Positions 44,832 through 53,947 of a stretch of 64,000 bases of DNA are shown one piece after another; positions within the stretch are counted from its first letter, which is position 1; every line of letters starts with the position of its first letter. Position numbers and translations under genes: made by a program. A model generated the notes under the pieces. It had not been told where the DNA came from. It saw nothing but the letters and a program-made list of their open reading frames with translations, and did no database searches. This stretch comes from Candidatus Deianiraea vastatrix (GTDB taxonomy: Bacteria > Pseudomonadota > Alphaproteobacteria > Rickettsiales > Deianiraeaceae): contig NZ_CP029077.1 in the NCBI RefSeq assembly GCF_007993655.1, positions 304,744 through 368,743 of the forward strand, read 5' to 3'.

Positions 44832-45116
44832 ATGCCAAATACAAAGACTGCTGAGAAAAATCTTAGAAAAAACAAGAGAAATGCCGTTGTTAATAAGTCA
44901 AACAACACGGCTATTAAAAATCTTAAGAAAGACATTGTGGCAAAAGTTGCAAATATTGCAAAACCTGGTGTTAATGTTAATGATGTTGTTTTTGCAATCA
45001 AGTCTTCACTTGGTAAGCTTCATAGCAAATCAAGAAAAAACACATTTGACAAATTGCGTGCATCAAACTTCGAAAGAAAAATAGTGCTAAAAATAAAAAA
45101 CGCTACACATCAATAA
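44832..45116 (+). CDS. rpsT: 30S ribosomal protein S20
   Basis: 94-residue basic protein. The start MPNTKTAEKNLRKNKRN and the end FDKLRASNFERKIVLKIKN match S20 (helix bundle binding 16S rRNA). The open frame extends 18 codons upstream, but S20 begins at ATG 44832. In many bacteria rpsT stands alone and is autoregulated, as here. A TTGACT box at 44778-44783 overlaps the upstream stop codon. Confidence 0.9.
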   Translation: MPNTKTAEKNLRKNKRNAVVNKSNNTAIKNLKKDIVAKVANIAKPGVNVNDVVFAIKSSLGKLHSKSRKNTFDKLRASNFERKIVLKIKNATHQ

Positions 45117-45449
45117 TATTTGTCATCTATTTTAGATTACAATGCATGGTTGTGCAATACCTCCTATCTCTATCTATATACGTATTTTATTTATAAGAAT
45201 ATTATATAATTATAGAGCTTGTTGCATCACAATTTCATCATTTCCATGCACGGAAAAATAGTTATTTTTTCAATACCATTATTAAAAGTGAATTTATTGT
45301 TCATTTTTTGCATTCAAGAATATAGTTTATTTCTTCATCGATATTTTTTTTGTCATAAGATTTATTTTTTTTATTAACATTAAATATATTGCTTTTTATT
45401 TTTTGAACATTTAGCTTTCTAACAGCTTGTTATTTTTAAACAAATTTTT
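45117..45449. other. 333-bp gene-free stretch between rpsT and the large outer-membrane protein
   Basis: Very AT-rich with many T-runs. No tRNA, clear terminator or confident promoter is seen. On the minus strand a frame without a start codon (stop at 45304-45302) runs about 38 codons and ends DEEINYILECKK, which could be the tail of a decayed gene but is also within chance for such AT content. Confidence 0.5.
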
Positions 45450-47885
45450 GTGCTATTTATTTGCAAATATTTAACATTTTGCCTATTGCTATTTGCGATA
45501 TTTTGCAATAAAGCAAGATCTGACGATCTAGCCCAGAATGCTGAAAATGGTACACAGTTAGCGGCCGATCAGGCGGATGGGGGGTTTGTTTATGATGATG
45601 GAAGTGACAAAAATCAATCAAAACCAGCAAAGTCTGCAACTGAAAATCGTTTTGTAAATTCTCAAGATGAATTAAGTTATATTGATTCCGATCCGTATTC
45701 TGATTTTCAACAGTTGAAAAGCAAATCTTCCGCTTATTTACCTAAAAAATATCGTCCAAATCCAAGATATGGTGTATTTGGCCATGGAAAATTGTATGTT
45801 AAAGATCCAACAACTGCCAATGTATTACTATCCTTTGCTAAATATAATGTTAAATCATCTGAATTTAACTTAACACCTTCAGATGAACTTAAAATTAGAA
45901 CAAATGATACAAGTTATGCACCAACTGGAGTAAGTAATAATGCAGGATCTGCAAGTGGAACGAGTATTGGGCTTAAGTATATTGATCACCTGTATTTTTT
46001 TGGACCAACTTCCCTTGATTATGGTGCATATATAGACTACGATTCAGCAACTTCTAATGTTGATAGATATTCCAAAGATGTAGGTGGAGCATCAACTATA
46101 ACAAAGTTTACATATAGTGGGCCACATCTTTCTGCTGGTGCTCATCTTGGTATTACTTTATTTGACAGGATTTCAATTTACGGCTTTGCTGGGCCTGCAA
46201 TATCTAGGATGCAGACTTTTGGGGCAAGTGGGTATGATAAAAAACAACTTTCTTTATCAGTTGTCTATCCATCTTATGTTAAAGATAGCACGCTCTCAAA
46301 AACAAAAGTAGTATTTAAAAATCCACAAATAGATGCAGATTTTAATCAAGATGGCGTTGTATCAAGCCAGGAAAAAGATTTTTTAAACAATGTTTTTCAA
46401 GGATACATTAGTGGAAAATTTACAGACAATAAAATAATGAATAACTATTACAATACAAATGAAATTTCATCAAGTGGAATTTTATTAAATGAATACTATA
46501 ACATATATGGTATAAGTAATTTTAAAAGATTAGGTCTAGAAATACCGGCATCAAGCATTTACAATGTCAATGTAAAAGCTGCACAAGACTTCTCTCCATA
46601 TTTTATAAACAATGGGTCAGTAATAAATTTCAATACTAATGGATCATTTTTAAGCATGTCTGGGCAAAATTATGCGACTAATGCAACTGATGCAAATAAA
46701 ACAGATATTAACCTAATCAATACAAATGTTGGTGAGAATGTTGCAAAGACGTTAAATGAAGTTTTAAACAATTATATAGATTTAAGAATGGAGTATGAAA
46801 AAAATCCATCCTCGCTTATTAGTGAGACTTTAATTAAGAATATAGAAACATTCTTTACGCATTATGGTGGTAGCGCTGACATGAGTATTATTTCAGGTAA
46901 TTTTTCAAATTTGAGATTTAAACTTGAATACACAGATGATAGTGGCGAAAAGCACAATTTAATGACAAAATTAAATTTATCTGATGATTATATATATGGC
47001 AGTAAATTGACAGATATTATGACACTTGTTAGAAATATATTTAATGGCTACAATCTTGAGTTATATGATAACATAGATGGTTATTTCACATCAATTACAT
47101 TAAATGGTGATAAAAATAGTACCAATGATGATTTATCGCACCCTATTTTTTATCTGATTGGTGGCGGATATACTCCAGGAACTCAATTAACAGCACATGC
47201 TCTTTATTACCTTGATATGTCGAGTTACAAACCAATTACAAATGATAGTGGGAAATATTTAATTGCTCCAGTGTCTTTTATGACAACAAATTTTACAGGT
47301 CCTGGTTCAAATGATAGCTATAAAGGAGTTCTTGGTGGAAGTATACTTCTTCAGGGTTTGTCTGATAAATCATCGGAAATTGCTGATTCTGATAGAATAT
47401 CATATAATTTTATTACATCAAGTATTTTCAACAGTGAAAAAACATTATCTTTTGCACTGGGTTACAACGCAGAAACAGAATTGAAAAATAAAATAGATGT
47501 AAAAACTGCCGATGTAGAATCATTTCAAGTTTTTACATCAAGCAATGCAAATGTTGTTGTCTCCTACGACATCCTCTCCTACCTCGCAAAACAACAAACC
47601 CAGTACTCCCTAACAGCCCAAAATAACTACATGGAACTCTCATCCCGCAATCTCGTTGGCGTAAAATATGGCATGGGAGCAATGCTAAACCTTGGAAACT
47701 ACTTCTCAATCGGCGTAGAATACGCAAATTACAGCTACAACTACAAAGACAGCCCGTCCTACATATACGATTTTGCCGCATTAAATGGCTCATCTGTGGC
47801 AGTTGACGTGTACAAAGGCCTGAGTTTTGACAACAGCATCAACATGAAAACGTCCAAGGTTATGCTGATGGTTAATTTGTTTTAG
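45450..47885 (+). CDS. Large putative outer-membrane/surface protein
   Basis: 811 residues, GTG start. Signal peptide ends near NKARS. A polar linker (about 30-95) is followed by strands rich in Ser, Tyr and Gly (GIGL-type turns, GPHLSAGAHLGITLFDRISIYGF) and the chain ends VMLMVNLF with a terminal Phe, as in Bam-inserted barrels. A calcium-loop-like DFNQDGVVSSQE occurs near 300-310. No family is recognised. From about 47,550 to the end the codon use changes sharply to C-ending codons (Tyr TAC, Ser TCC, Asn AAC), unlike the rest of the gene, suggesting that the last ~110 codons came from another source. Confidence 0.65.
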   Translation: MLFICKYLTFCLLLFAIFCNKARSDDLAQNAENGTQLAADQADGGFVYDDGSDKNQSKPAKSATENRFVNSQDELSYIDSDPYSDFQQLKSKSSAYLPKKYRPNPRYGVFGHGKLYVKDPTTANVLLSFAKYNVKSSEFNLTPSDELKIRTNDTSYAPTGVSNNAGSASGTSIGLKYIDHLYFFGPTSLDYGAYIDYDSATSNVDRYSKDVGGASTITKFTYSGPHLSAGAHLGITLFDRISIYGFAGPAISRMQTFGASGYDKKQLSLSVVYPSYVKDSTLSKTKVVFKNPQIDADFNQDGVVSSQEKDFLNNVFQGYISGKFTDNKIMNNYYNTNEISSSGILLNEYYNIYGISNFKRLGLEIPASSIYNVNVKAAQDFSPYFINNGSVINFNTNGSFLSMSGQNYATNATDANKTDINLINTNVGENVAKTLNEVLNNYIDLRMEYEKNPSSLISETLIKNIETFFTHYGGSADMSIISGNFSNLRFKLEYTDDSGEKHNLMTKLNLSDDYIYGSKLTDIMTLVRNIFNGYNLELYDNIDGYFTSITLNGDKNSTNDDLSHPIFYLIGGGYTPGTQLTAHALYYLDMSSYKPITNDSGKYLIAPVSFMTTNFTGPGSNDSYKGVLGGSILLQGLSDKSSEIADSDRISYNFITSSIFNSEKTLSFALGYNAETELKNKIDVKTADVESFQVFTSSNANVVVSYDILSYLAKQQTQYSLTAQNNYMELSSRNLVGVKYGMGAMLNLGNYFSIGVEYANYSYNYKDSPSYIYDFAALNGSSVAVDVYKGLSFDNSINMKTSKVMLMVNLF

Positions 47886-47940
47886 ATGGGGGTTTTGGGT
47901 ACATTTCGCTACAATAGATATACTAATAGTTGTATTTCAG

Positions 47941-48000
47941 ATGCAAAAAGGCCTCAGTTTTGACAATGTGTCATGCCCTCAAGTCAGCCAATCGGTGTGA
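47941..48000 (+). pseudogene. Fragment repeating the tail of the preceding outer-membrane protein
   Basis: ATG CAA AAA GGC ... TGA encodes MQKGLSFDNVSCPQVSQSV. KGLSFDN is also found near the C-terminus of the preceding protein (VYKGLSFDNS, 47809-47838), with nearly identical DNA (AAAGGCCT-AGTTTTGACAA, one mismatch). It looks like a leftover of a second, related gene. It may be too short to be expressed usefully. Confidence 0.45.
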
Positions 48001-48036
48001 TTTATCTGCATAATACAGCCAAATTCTGCATGATTT

Positions 48037-49299
48037 TTAGTTGTGTTTGCAGATGCGGTTTTGGTGGAGTTTGATGTTGTTTGCGGCAAGTTTTTCAAGG
48101 GCAAGTTTTAGAAAATTATGCCTTGCGAGCGCCGAATTTGGGACAAAATCATCTATCCAAAAAGATGCTTTTATTACAATTCCATTTGTGGAAACATCGG
48201 ATATGAGGGGTTTGTTTATCATATTTTCAAGGACTGTATTACTTTCAAATATTGCTAACTGTATTTGCTCGATTGCAATTACTACATCACTTTCTATGTC
48301 TATGTAAAAATAGCATTCTATCTTTCCATATTTATTTTTTGAATGATTTGTAATATTTGCAGACATTACTTTTTCTGCAGGTATCGTTATATGTTGACCA
48401 GATGAGCCTTTAATGGTAAGGTATTTTGTTGAAATGCTTTCAACAATTCCCGATGTTGATTCTATATCTACCAAATCTCCTATTTGCATGTTTTGATCTA
48501 TTATAATCATTACACCACTTGTCATTCTGGTGAAAAATTTTTGCAAGCCAAGTCCAAGCCCTACGCCAAGTGCTCCAGTAAATATTGAAAATATTTTCAT
48601 ATCAATATTAAGAGACTTCATTACAAAAAGAAAAAGAATGAATACTGTAACTATTTTTGATATTTTGTGAGCTAAAAATTGAAGATTTTTGTCCGATATT
48701 AATACATCAATTTTATCTGAGGAGATTTTTTCCAACTCCTTGTATATAAAAAATGCACATATTATTGACATAATAAAATGTATTAGGGTTTTTGCTGAAA
48801 TATTTAGGAAAATTTTAAGATTTGCAAAAAAATCTGTATTAAATGGAGATGTGTCGGAGTCAATAATGATAAAAACGATTAAAAGATTAAAAATTAGTAT
48901 ATATTTAATGGAATTTTTTGATAAAATTGCAGTAATTCTTGCAATTAAAGACGCAAATACAAATTGTGCTGTAAATATTATTAAATTGCATTGAATTTGA
49001 AAATATTTTAGTAAAAATGAAGATAAAGAAAGACTGATTATAAGTAAAATTTCTTTATACATACTGGCTATATTTTTGTATAGTGGATTTTTGTATCTGG
49101 CATCACTATCTTTGTATTTAATAGCTTTTGCCACTATACTCTTTCCAAAAACAATAATTGCAACAATAAGAAATGATATTACAATTAATATAACTTGACA
49201 TATTGTATTGTAATTTTCAGCTAAAAAAGCATAAAGCCATTTAAACTTATTATAATACTGAGAAAAAAATTCAGATTTTAGTATATTTAGGAAAATCAT
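48037..49299 (-). CDS. mscS: MscS-family mechanosensitive channel
   Basis: 420 residues. Several hydrophobic helices in the N-terminal 230 residues precede the pore helix and beta domain: FTGALGVGLGLGLQKFFTRMTSGVMIII (Gly/Ala-rich TM3, about 240-268), then IGDLVDIESTSGIVESISTKYLTIKG and the IPAEKVMSANITNHS strand block typical of MscS. It would release solutes upon osmotic downshock. It is preceded 9 bp upstream by an unknown helical protein gene on the same strand. Confidence 0.9.
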   Translation of the reverse strand: MIFLNILKSEFFSQYYNKFKWLYAFLAENYNTICQVILIVISFLIVAIIVFGKSIVAKAIKYKDSDARYKNPLYKNIASMYKEILLIISLSLSSFLLKYFQIQCNLIIFTAQFVFASLIARITAILSKNSIKYILIFNLLIVFIIIDSDTSPFNTDFFANLKIFLNISAKTLIHFIMSIICAFFIYKELEKISSDKIDVLISDKNLQFLAHKISKIVTVFILFLFVMKSLNIDMKIFSIFTGALGVGLGLGLQKFFTRMTSGVMIIIDQNMQIGDLVDIESTSGIVESISTKYLTIKGSSGQHITIPAEKVMSANITNHSKNKYGKIECYFYIDIESDVVIAIEQIQLAIFESNTVLENMINKPLISDVSTNGIVIKASFWIDDFVPNSALARHNFLKLALEKLAANNIKLHQNRICKHN

Positions 49300-49308
49300 A
49301 TCTTTAGA

Positions 49309-50571
49309 TTATTTACTTCGCTTAGTTGAAATTTTGTCGCTATCTCTGCCTAAAAGTAATTTATTTACATGTTTTCCATATTTATAATATTTATAATATT
49401 GTATTCCGTTATTCTCTGTATCTACTTCGTATTGTAATATATTGTTGTAGCATTTCTTTAATAATTCTTTAATTTCCTTTGCAAGATTTTTATTTTTCGT
49501 ATCTTGATCACTCATATTGCTTTTTGGTATTTTACTTTCATACGTATCCAATGTATCATGTAATTCTTCATAAAGTTTGTGTATGTTGAGCATGTCATTA
49601 TTAGCCTCATTTAATGTAGTTGGAAATTGATCTTTGTTTTGTGATATGCAGTTATTAATGTCTTTTAATGCTGAAGCTGATGCTGAATGTAGTAAATCTA
49701 CTTTTTTAAATAATGCTAATAGGTTTATATTTAGAGCAATATTTTTTGGTACAAATTGTGAATCAATATGATCGCAAATTTTTATAAATTCTTTAATTCC
49801 TAAAAGCTCTATAAACTCTTTTATATCACTAGATGCAGACCCTGGTATTGTATTTTGTGAAAAATTACTTTTATTACTAATGTAATAAACAAAAGCATTG
49901 TATAGTATATCTTTATTTACAAATGAAGATAAATCCGGCATTTCAGGTGATACATAGTCATCAATTTTTCCAGTTTCAATTAATTTTACACCAAATGCAC
50001 TTAAAGACAATGCTAATATGCTTTTATTAATGAAATTTAAAATTGAGTCGAGTAATCTTTCAAGAATGGATCCTGCATATCTAACTTCGCTATTTTTGAT
50101 ACCTTCTATAGCATCTCTTGCGTCTTTTAAAATGGCATTAAAAGCTTCATAATCTATATCGCTTTTTTCATTTTTTTTCACACTTGCTAGCTCTTTTTCA
50201 AGAGATTTTAATGTTTTTTTAAAAATTCCAATTGATGTAATTGATATTTCAGATCCATGTTCATTTAATACAAGTTTTATTTTATTTATAGTGTGTTTTA
50301 AGATATTTTGATAAGACATTTTATCCTTTGCATCTTCAAAATCTCTGCTTATATTATGATCAAGATTCTTGTCTACTAGGTAATCATAGTCTTTAAAATC
50401 TCTTTCTTTTATTGTTGATTTTATTAAAGATTTTGTAATATCATTTATCGTCATACCCTCTGATACAATATCTCGTTTTGCACTTGAAATACCTTTAAAT
50501 TTTTTAAGATCTTCTGTAAGTCTTTGATAATATGGGTTGTATGGCAATGTATCGTAATATTGATTATCCAT
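49309..50571 (-). CDS. Lineage-specific helical protein, candidate effector
   Basis: 420 residues from ATG 50571; the open frame upstream of it is not needed because the promoter lies there. No family recognised. No signal peptide. Begins MDNQYYDTLPYNPYYQRL, then long charged helices (Lys, Asp, Glu, Ile, Asn rich) with one more hydrophobic stretch (FINKSILALSLSAFGVKLI, about 190-210). It ends basic (LLGRDSDKISTKRSK). Soluble helical proteins without homologues in genomes with a T4SS are often secreted effectors, which is inference. It has its own promoter and may be co-transcribed with mscS. Confidence 0.5.
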   Translation of the reverse strand: MDNQYYDTLPYNPYYQRLTEDLKKFKGISSAKRDIVSEGMTINDITKSLIKSTIKERDFKDYDYLVDKNLDHNISRDFEDAKDKMSYQNILKHTINKIKLVLNEHGSEISITSIGIFKKTLKSLEKELASVKKNEKSDIDYEAFNAILKDARDAIEGIKNSEVRYAGSILERLLDSILNFINKSILALSLSAFGVKLIETGKIDDYVSPEMPDLSSFVNKDILYNAFVYYISNKSNFSQNTIPGSASSDIKEFIELLGIKEFIKICDHIDSQFVPKNIALNINLLALFKKVDLLHSASASALKDINNCISQNKDQFPTTLNEANNDMLNIHKLYEELHDTLDTYESKIPKSNMSDQDTKNKNLAKEIKELLKKCYNNILQYEVDTENNGIQYYKYYKYGKHVNKLLLGRDSDKISTKRSK

Positions 50572-50591
50572 ATAAAAATAAATATATCGCG

Positions 50592-50619
50592 AGTATATGT
50601 TGTAAAAAATAAAAATCAA
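50592..50619 (-). promoter_or_regulatory. Promoter of the helical protein gene
   Basis: Minus strand TTGATT (50619-50614), 16 bp, TATACT (50597-50592). The RNA would start near 50585, about 14 nt before ATG 50571, which supports that start. Confidence 0.6.
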
Positions 50620-50655
50620 GTATTTTTTAATACGTGGTAATTTTAATAATATTTG

Positions 50656-51513
50656 TTAAAGAATCACAAAATTTGCCTCATCTGAAAAGATTTTACGCAT
50701 AAGTTTGTTATTTAATTCATGCCCTGAATTATTACCTGTAAAATGACCAAGAATAAAGTAGTCGCAAAGGGCAATATCGCCGATTAAATCCATAATTTTA
50801 TGACGAACGCATTCGTCTTGGTAATTTGCGCCATTTTTGTTTAAGACTTTATTTCCGTCTAAAACTAAAGCGTTGTCAAGGCTTCCACCAGCGGCAAGAC
50901 CTTTGGATTTTAAGGTTTCAACCTCGCTTATTTGGCAGTATGTTCGTGCAAGGGATATGTCGTTTATGAAGCTGTGACGGGAAAATTCAAATGTATGTGA
51001 GCCTGCACAAATTCCACCAAATTCGCTTTTTAAGTTAAAACTTGCGATAAAATCGCTGCATGGTGCAACTTTAACTAATCTGCCATCATCGTATGCAATT
51101 TCGACTTCTTTTATGATTTTTGCAGTTTTTCGTATTTTTTCCTGTTTTTTTATTCCAATTGCCTCGATTAAAAAAGTAAAACCTTGTGCGCATCCATCTA
51201 AAATTGGCATTTCCTCTGCGTCAATTTCAATTATTAAGTTCGAAATTTTCATAGCCCAAATTGCAGCCATTAAATGCTCGACTGTGTTTACGCAAACCCC
51301 GTATTCGTTTTGAAGTTTTGTGCTATAAAAAACCTCGGAAACATTTGCAAAATTTGCTTTTATTTCGTTATTTTTATTAGTTATATCTTTTCTGCGTATT
51401 GTAATTCCAGAGTCAATTTCTGCAGGCAATAAGCTTACATTTGCAATTTTTCCACTGTGAAGACCGACGCCTGAAAATCGTATTTCTTTTTGTACTGTTC
51501 TCTGATTAAACAT
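50656..51513 (-). CDS. lpxC: UDP-3-O-acyl-N-acetylglucosamine deacetylase
   Basis: Zinc enzyme for the committed step of lipid A synthesis. 285 residues. Active-site residues line up with E. coli: H80 in NTVEHLMAA, H238 and D242 in RHKIMDLIGDIAL (zinc ligands) and H265 in NSGHELN. The opening QRTVQKEIRFSGVGLHSG is typical. Its presence means the organism makes lipid A, unlike Ehrlichia and Wolbachia relatives. A cTTGACA box lies upstream (51561-51555). Confidence 0.96.
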   Translation of the reverse strand: MFNQRTVQKEIRFSGVGLHSGKIANVSLLPAEIDSGITIRRKDITNKNNEIKANFANVSEVFYSTKLQNEYGVCVNTVEHLMAAIWAMKISNLIIEIDAEEMPILDGCAQGFTFLIEAIGIKKQEKIRKTAKIIKEVEIAYDDGRLVKVAPCSDFIASFNLKSEFGGICAGSHTFEFSRHSFINDISLARTYCQISEVETLKSKGLAAGGSLDNALVLDGNKVLNKNGANYQDECVRHKIMDLIGDIALCDYFILGHFTGNNSGHELNNKLMRKIFSDEANFVIL

Positions 51514-51568
51514 AATTATATGAGCCTAGAGCGACTTATGGCAATTTTAATTATTGTCAAGTATTTTT

Positions 51569-52321
51569 TCATTGTTTAAAAAATTGCGAAGATCCATGAG
51601 ATGAGTTGCTTCTGTTTCGTTGATTATACTCACCATTTTGCCCTTCTATTTTCATTTGTTGATATGGATTTCGCGGCGATCCTTGGTTTTGAGTTTGCCT
51701 TACAATTGGACTTATACTGCGAAATTGTGGTAAGGTTTGTTTTTGATTAAGATTGTCTTTAAGCTGCTTATTTTCTTCTTCAAGGCGACTAATTTCTTGT
51801 ATATTTTCGTCTATACATTTTATATATAATGCCTCTTGCTTGAGCATAGTTTCATATTCTTGATTTCTCCTTTGTAGTTCTTGATTCTGGCTTTGTAGTT
51901 CGTCAACATACTTTTTTAAATCTTGATATTGATGTTTTAGCTCCATATATTCTGTATCTTGCTCAGTTATACCTTGTGATTGCTGGGCAAAAAATTGTTC
52001 AATAATACTGTTTTCACGGGTATTGTTTGCATCTTGCTGATTTTCTAGATTATGATAATCGTCGACAAGTTGGTTATAATCTATGATTAGCTGATCACAT
52101 TTTTTTTTGGTTTTATCGAGTTCTTTTGTTAGATCTTCTATTTGTATATTATGCTGCTTGTCATTAAATTTTGTAAGATTATTGTATTTCTTTTCAAGAT
52201 CTACATATGCTTTTTCAAGAATGTTATATGATTTGCTGCGTTCATTATTTTGTTCTTTTAGACTATTTATTTGTTCGTTAATTTCTTTACTATCCAAACC
52301 ACATGCTGTACATTTTCCCAT
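51569..52321 (-). CDS. Coiled-coil protein with an N-terminal CxxC
   Basis: 250 residues, no family. After MGKCTACGLDSKE, with a CxxC pair (C4/C7) that could bind zinc or a thiol partner, residues about 12-190 are almost pure heptad-type coiled coil rich in Gln, Glu, Lys and Asn. The C-terminal 55 residues are disordered and Ser/Asn/Gln rich (NRSNSSHGSSQFFKQ). No signal or membrane helix. It might be a structural or effector protein. Its possible promoter reads TTGCTT, 16 bp, TAAAAT just upstream on the minus strand. Confidence 0.55.
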   Translation of the reverse strand: MGKCTACGLDSKEINEQINSLKEQNNERSKSYNILEKAYVDLEKKYNNLTKFNDKQHNIQIEDLTKELDKTKKKCDQLIIDYNQLVDDYHNLENQQDANNTRENSIIEQFFAQQSQGITEQDTEYMELKHQYQDLKKYVDELQSQNQELQRRNQEYETMLKQEALYIKCIDENIQEISRLEEENKQLKDNLNQKQTLPQFRSISPIVRQTQNQGSPRNPYQQMKIEGQNGEYNQRNRSNSSHGSSQFFKQ

Positions 52322-52545
52322 AAATAATCTTAAAACCGAATTTATTTTAAGACAATTTTTATAAAAAGCAAGGATTTTTTTTTATTATGATAATTTAATC
52401 TTCCATCGTTTGAAATTCACGAATTAGATTTGTATTTAAAACAATTTCTTGCAATTTTTCTATATCACAAATGTTAAAAGATGTATTAATTTCATAGATT
52501 GTAAAAGATTGGTTTATTTTATGTCTAATTATGGTTAAAAAATGC

Positions 52546-52574
52546 TTGACTATAATGGTTTAAATTTATTAAAT
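52546..52574 (+). promoter_or_regulatory. Putative bioA promoter
   Basis: TTGACT (52546-52551, preceded by C), 17 bp, TTAAAT (52569-52574). The -10 is imperfect. RNA start near 52581 would leave 14 nt to ATG 52595. The rest of the 273-bp gap before it shows no supported gene. Confidence 0.45.
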
Positions 52575-52594
52575 TAGAGGCATTTTCAGGTTTT

Positions 52595-53872
52595 ATGAGT
52601 AAAATTTGGTATCCATTTTCACAAGAAGCCATTAAAAGTGATAAAATTAAAATCGTGAAGGCGAAAAACGAGATGTTTTTTGATGATAAGGGGAATTCTT
52701 ATATTGACCTAATTTCTTCGTGGTGGACGAGTATTCATGGGCATTGTAACGATGAAATTTGCGATATTATTGCAAGCCAGTCAAGGAATTTAGATCATGT
52801 AATTTTTAGCGATTTTACGCATGAAATGGCGGAAAAACTTGTGATGCAGATTGATAAAATGACAAAATCAATATTTGCAAAGATGTTTTTTTCCGATAAT
52901 GGCTCAACTTCTGTGGAAGTTGCAGTAAAAATAGCCCATCAATACTGGAAAAATTGCGGTATTAATAGTAAAAATATCGTTATTTCCTTTAAAAATGGCT
53001 ATCATGGCGACACTCTGCTTGCTATGTCTGCCGGAAAAATGTCTGGATATTTCGATAATTTCGTAGATTTAATGCCAAGTTTTGAGTTTTTAGACTACCC
53101 GTCAACATATATTGGCGATGAAAATTTTGCACAAAAAGAGGAAAATGTTTTAAACAATTTAATGGAAATAATTGAAAAAAACCCCGATAAAATCTCATCT
53201 TTAATCATAGAGCCACTTGTTCAAGGGGCTGGCGGAATGAATATGTGCAGGGCTGATTTTTTGGAAAAAATTGTCAAAATATGCAATGAAAACAAAATAA
53301 TTGTAATATTTGACGAGGTAATGACTGGATTTTACAGAACTGGCGAGTATTTCGCACACACAAATCTCTTGAAAACCCCAGATATTATCTGCCTTTCCAA
53401 GGGTATAACTGGTGGATTTTTTCCACTTGGAATGACATGCGTCAAATCATGGATTTACGATGCTTTTTACTCAAGCGAAGTTGACAAATCCTTTCTACAT
53501 GGGCATTCTTACACGGCAAATCCAATTATTTGCGCAGCAGCTGCAAAATCTTGTGAAATTTTACAAAGGGGCGAGATTGCTGAAAAAATCTTAAAGATAT
53601 CACGCATATACGATAAAATATTGGCAGATTTTCCAAGTGATATTTGCGAAAAACCACGAATTTGCGGAACAATTTTTGCATTTGACATAAAATGCGAAGG
53701 CGGCTATGGCTCACAAATATCGCGACAAATTAAAGAAAGCGCTATAAAATCTGGTTTAAACATTCGCCCACTTGGAAAAACAATATATTTTATGCCGCCT
53801 TATTGCATTGATCTTTCGAATTTACAATCTTATATTATGAAAATTTTATCTTTAATTCAAAATATTATTTGA
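52595..53872 (+). CDS. bioA: Adenosylmethionine-8-amino-7-oxononanoate aminotransferase
   Basis: PLP enzyme of biotin synthesis converting KAPA to DAPA. 425 residues. BioA-specific WYPFSQ near the N-terminus and DLISSWWTSIHGHCN (38-52) separate it from other class III aminotransferases. SFKNGYHGDT, FDEVMTGFYRTG with D230 and LSKGITGG with the PLP lysine K269 are all present. Other bio genes are not in the window, so a full pathway cannot be judged. Biotin synthesis occurs patchily in Rickettsiales, sometimes on acquired operons; here bioA is isolated. Confidence 0.94.
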   Translation: MSKIWYPFSQEAIKSDKIKIVKAKNEMFFDDKGNSYIDLISSWWTSIHGHCNDEICDIIASQSRNLDHVIFSDFTHEMAEKLVMQIDKMTKSIFAKMFFSDNGSTSVEVAVKIAHQYWKNCGINSKNIVISFKNGYHGDTLLAMSAGKMSGYFDNFVDLMPSFEFLDYPSTYIGDENFAQKEENVLNNLMEIIEKNPDKISSLIIEPLVQGAGGMNMCRADFLEKIVKICNENKIIVIFDEVMTGFYRTGEYFAHTNLLKTPDIICLSKGITGGFFPLGMTCVKSWIYDAFYSSEVDKSFLHGHSYTANPIICAAAAKSCEILQRGEIAEKILKISRIYDKILADFPSDICEKPRICGTIFAFDIKCEGGYGSQISRQIKESAIKSGLNIRPLGKTIYFMPPYCIDLSNLQSYIMKILSLIQNII

Positions 53873-53900
53873 TATTAGTATTTTTTGATAGACAAAAAAC

Positions 53901-53928
53901 TTGACTTTTGCGAAGTGGTTATTATTAT
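53901..53928 (+). promoter_or_regulatory. Putative nuoI promoter
   Basis: TTGACT (53901-53906, preceded by C), 16 bp, TATTAT (53923-53928). It would start RNA near 53935, compatible with ATG 53948 but not with the upstream ATG 53927. Confidence 0.5.
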
Positions 53929-53947
53929 GTCTCAATGTTTTAGCTTT

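Noticed and set aside
45302-45419. Minus-strand frame ending DEEINYILECKK in the gap after rpsT
   Set aside because: No start codon in frame and only about 38 codons between stops; noted inside the gap entry but not called a gene.
46330-46380. EF-hand calcium domain in the large outer-membrane protein
   Set aside because: Only one loop-like DFNQDGVVSSQE is seen without convincing flanking helices; kept as a remark only.
52395-52559. Minus-strand open frame of 54 codons ending REFQTMED in the gap before bioA
   Set aside because: No ATG, GTG or TTG near its beginning, it overlaps the bioA promoter, and such frames are common by chance in DNA this AT-rich.
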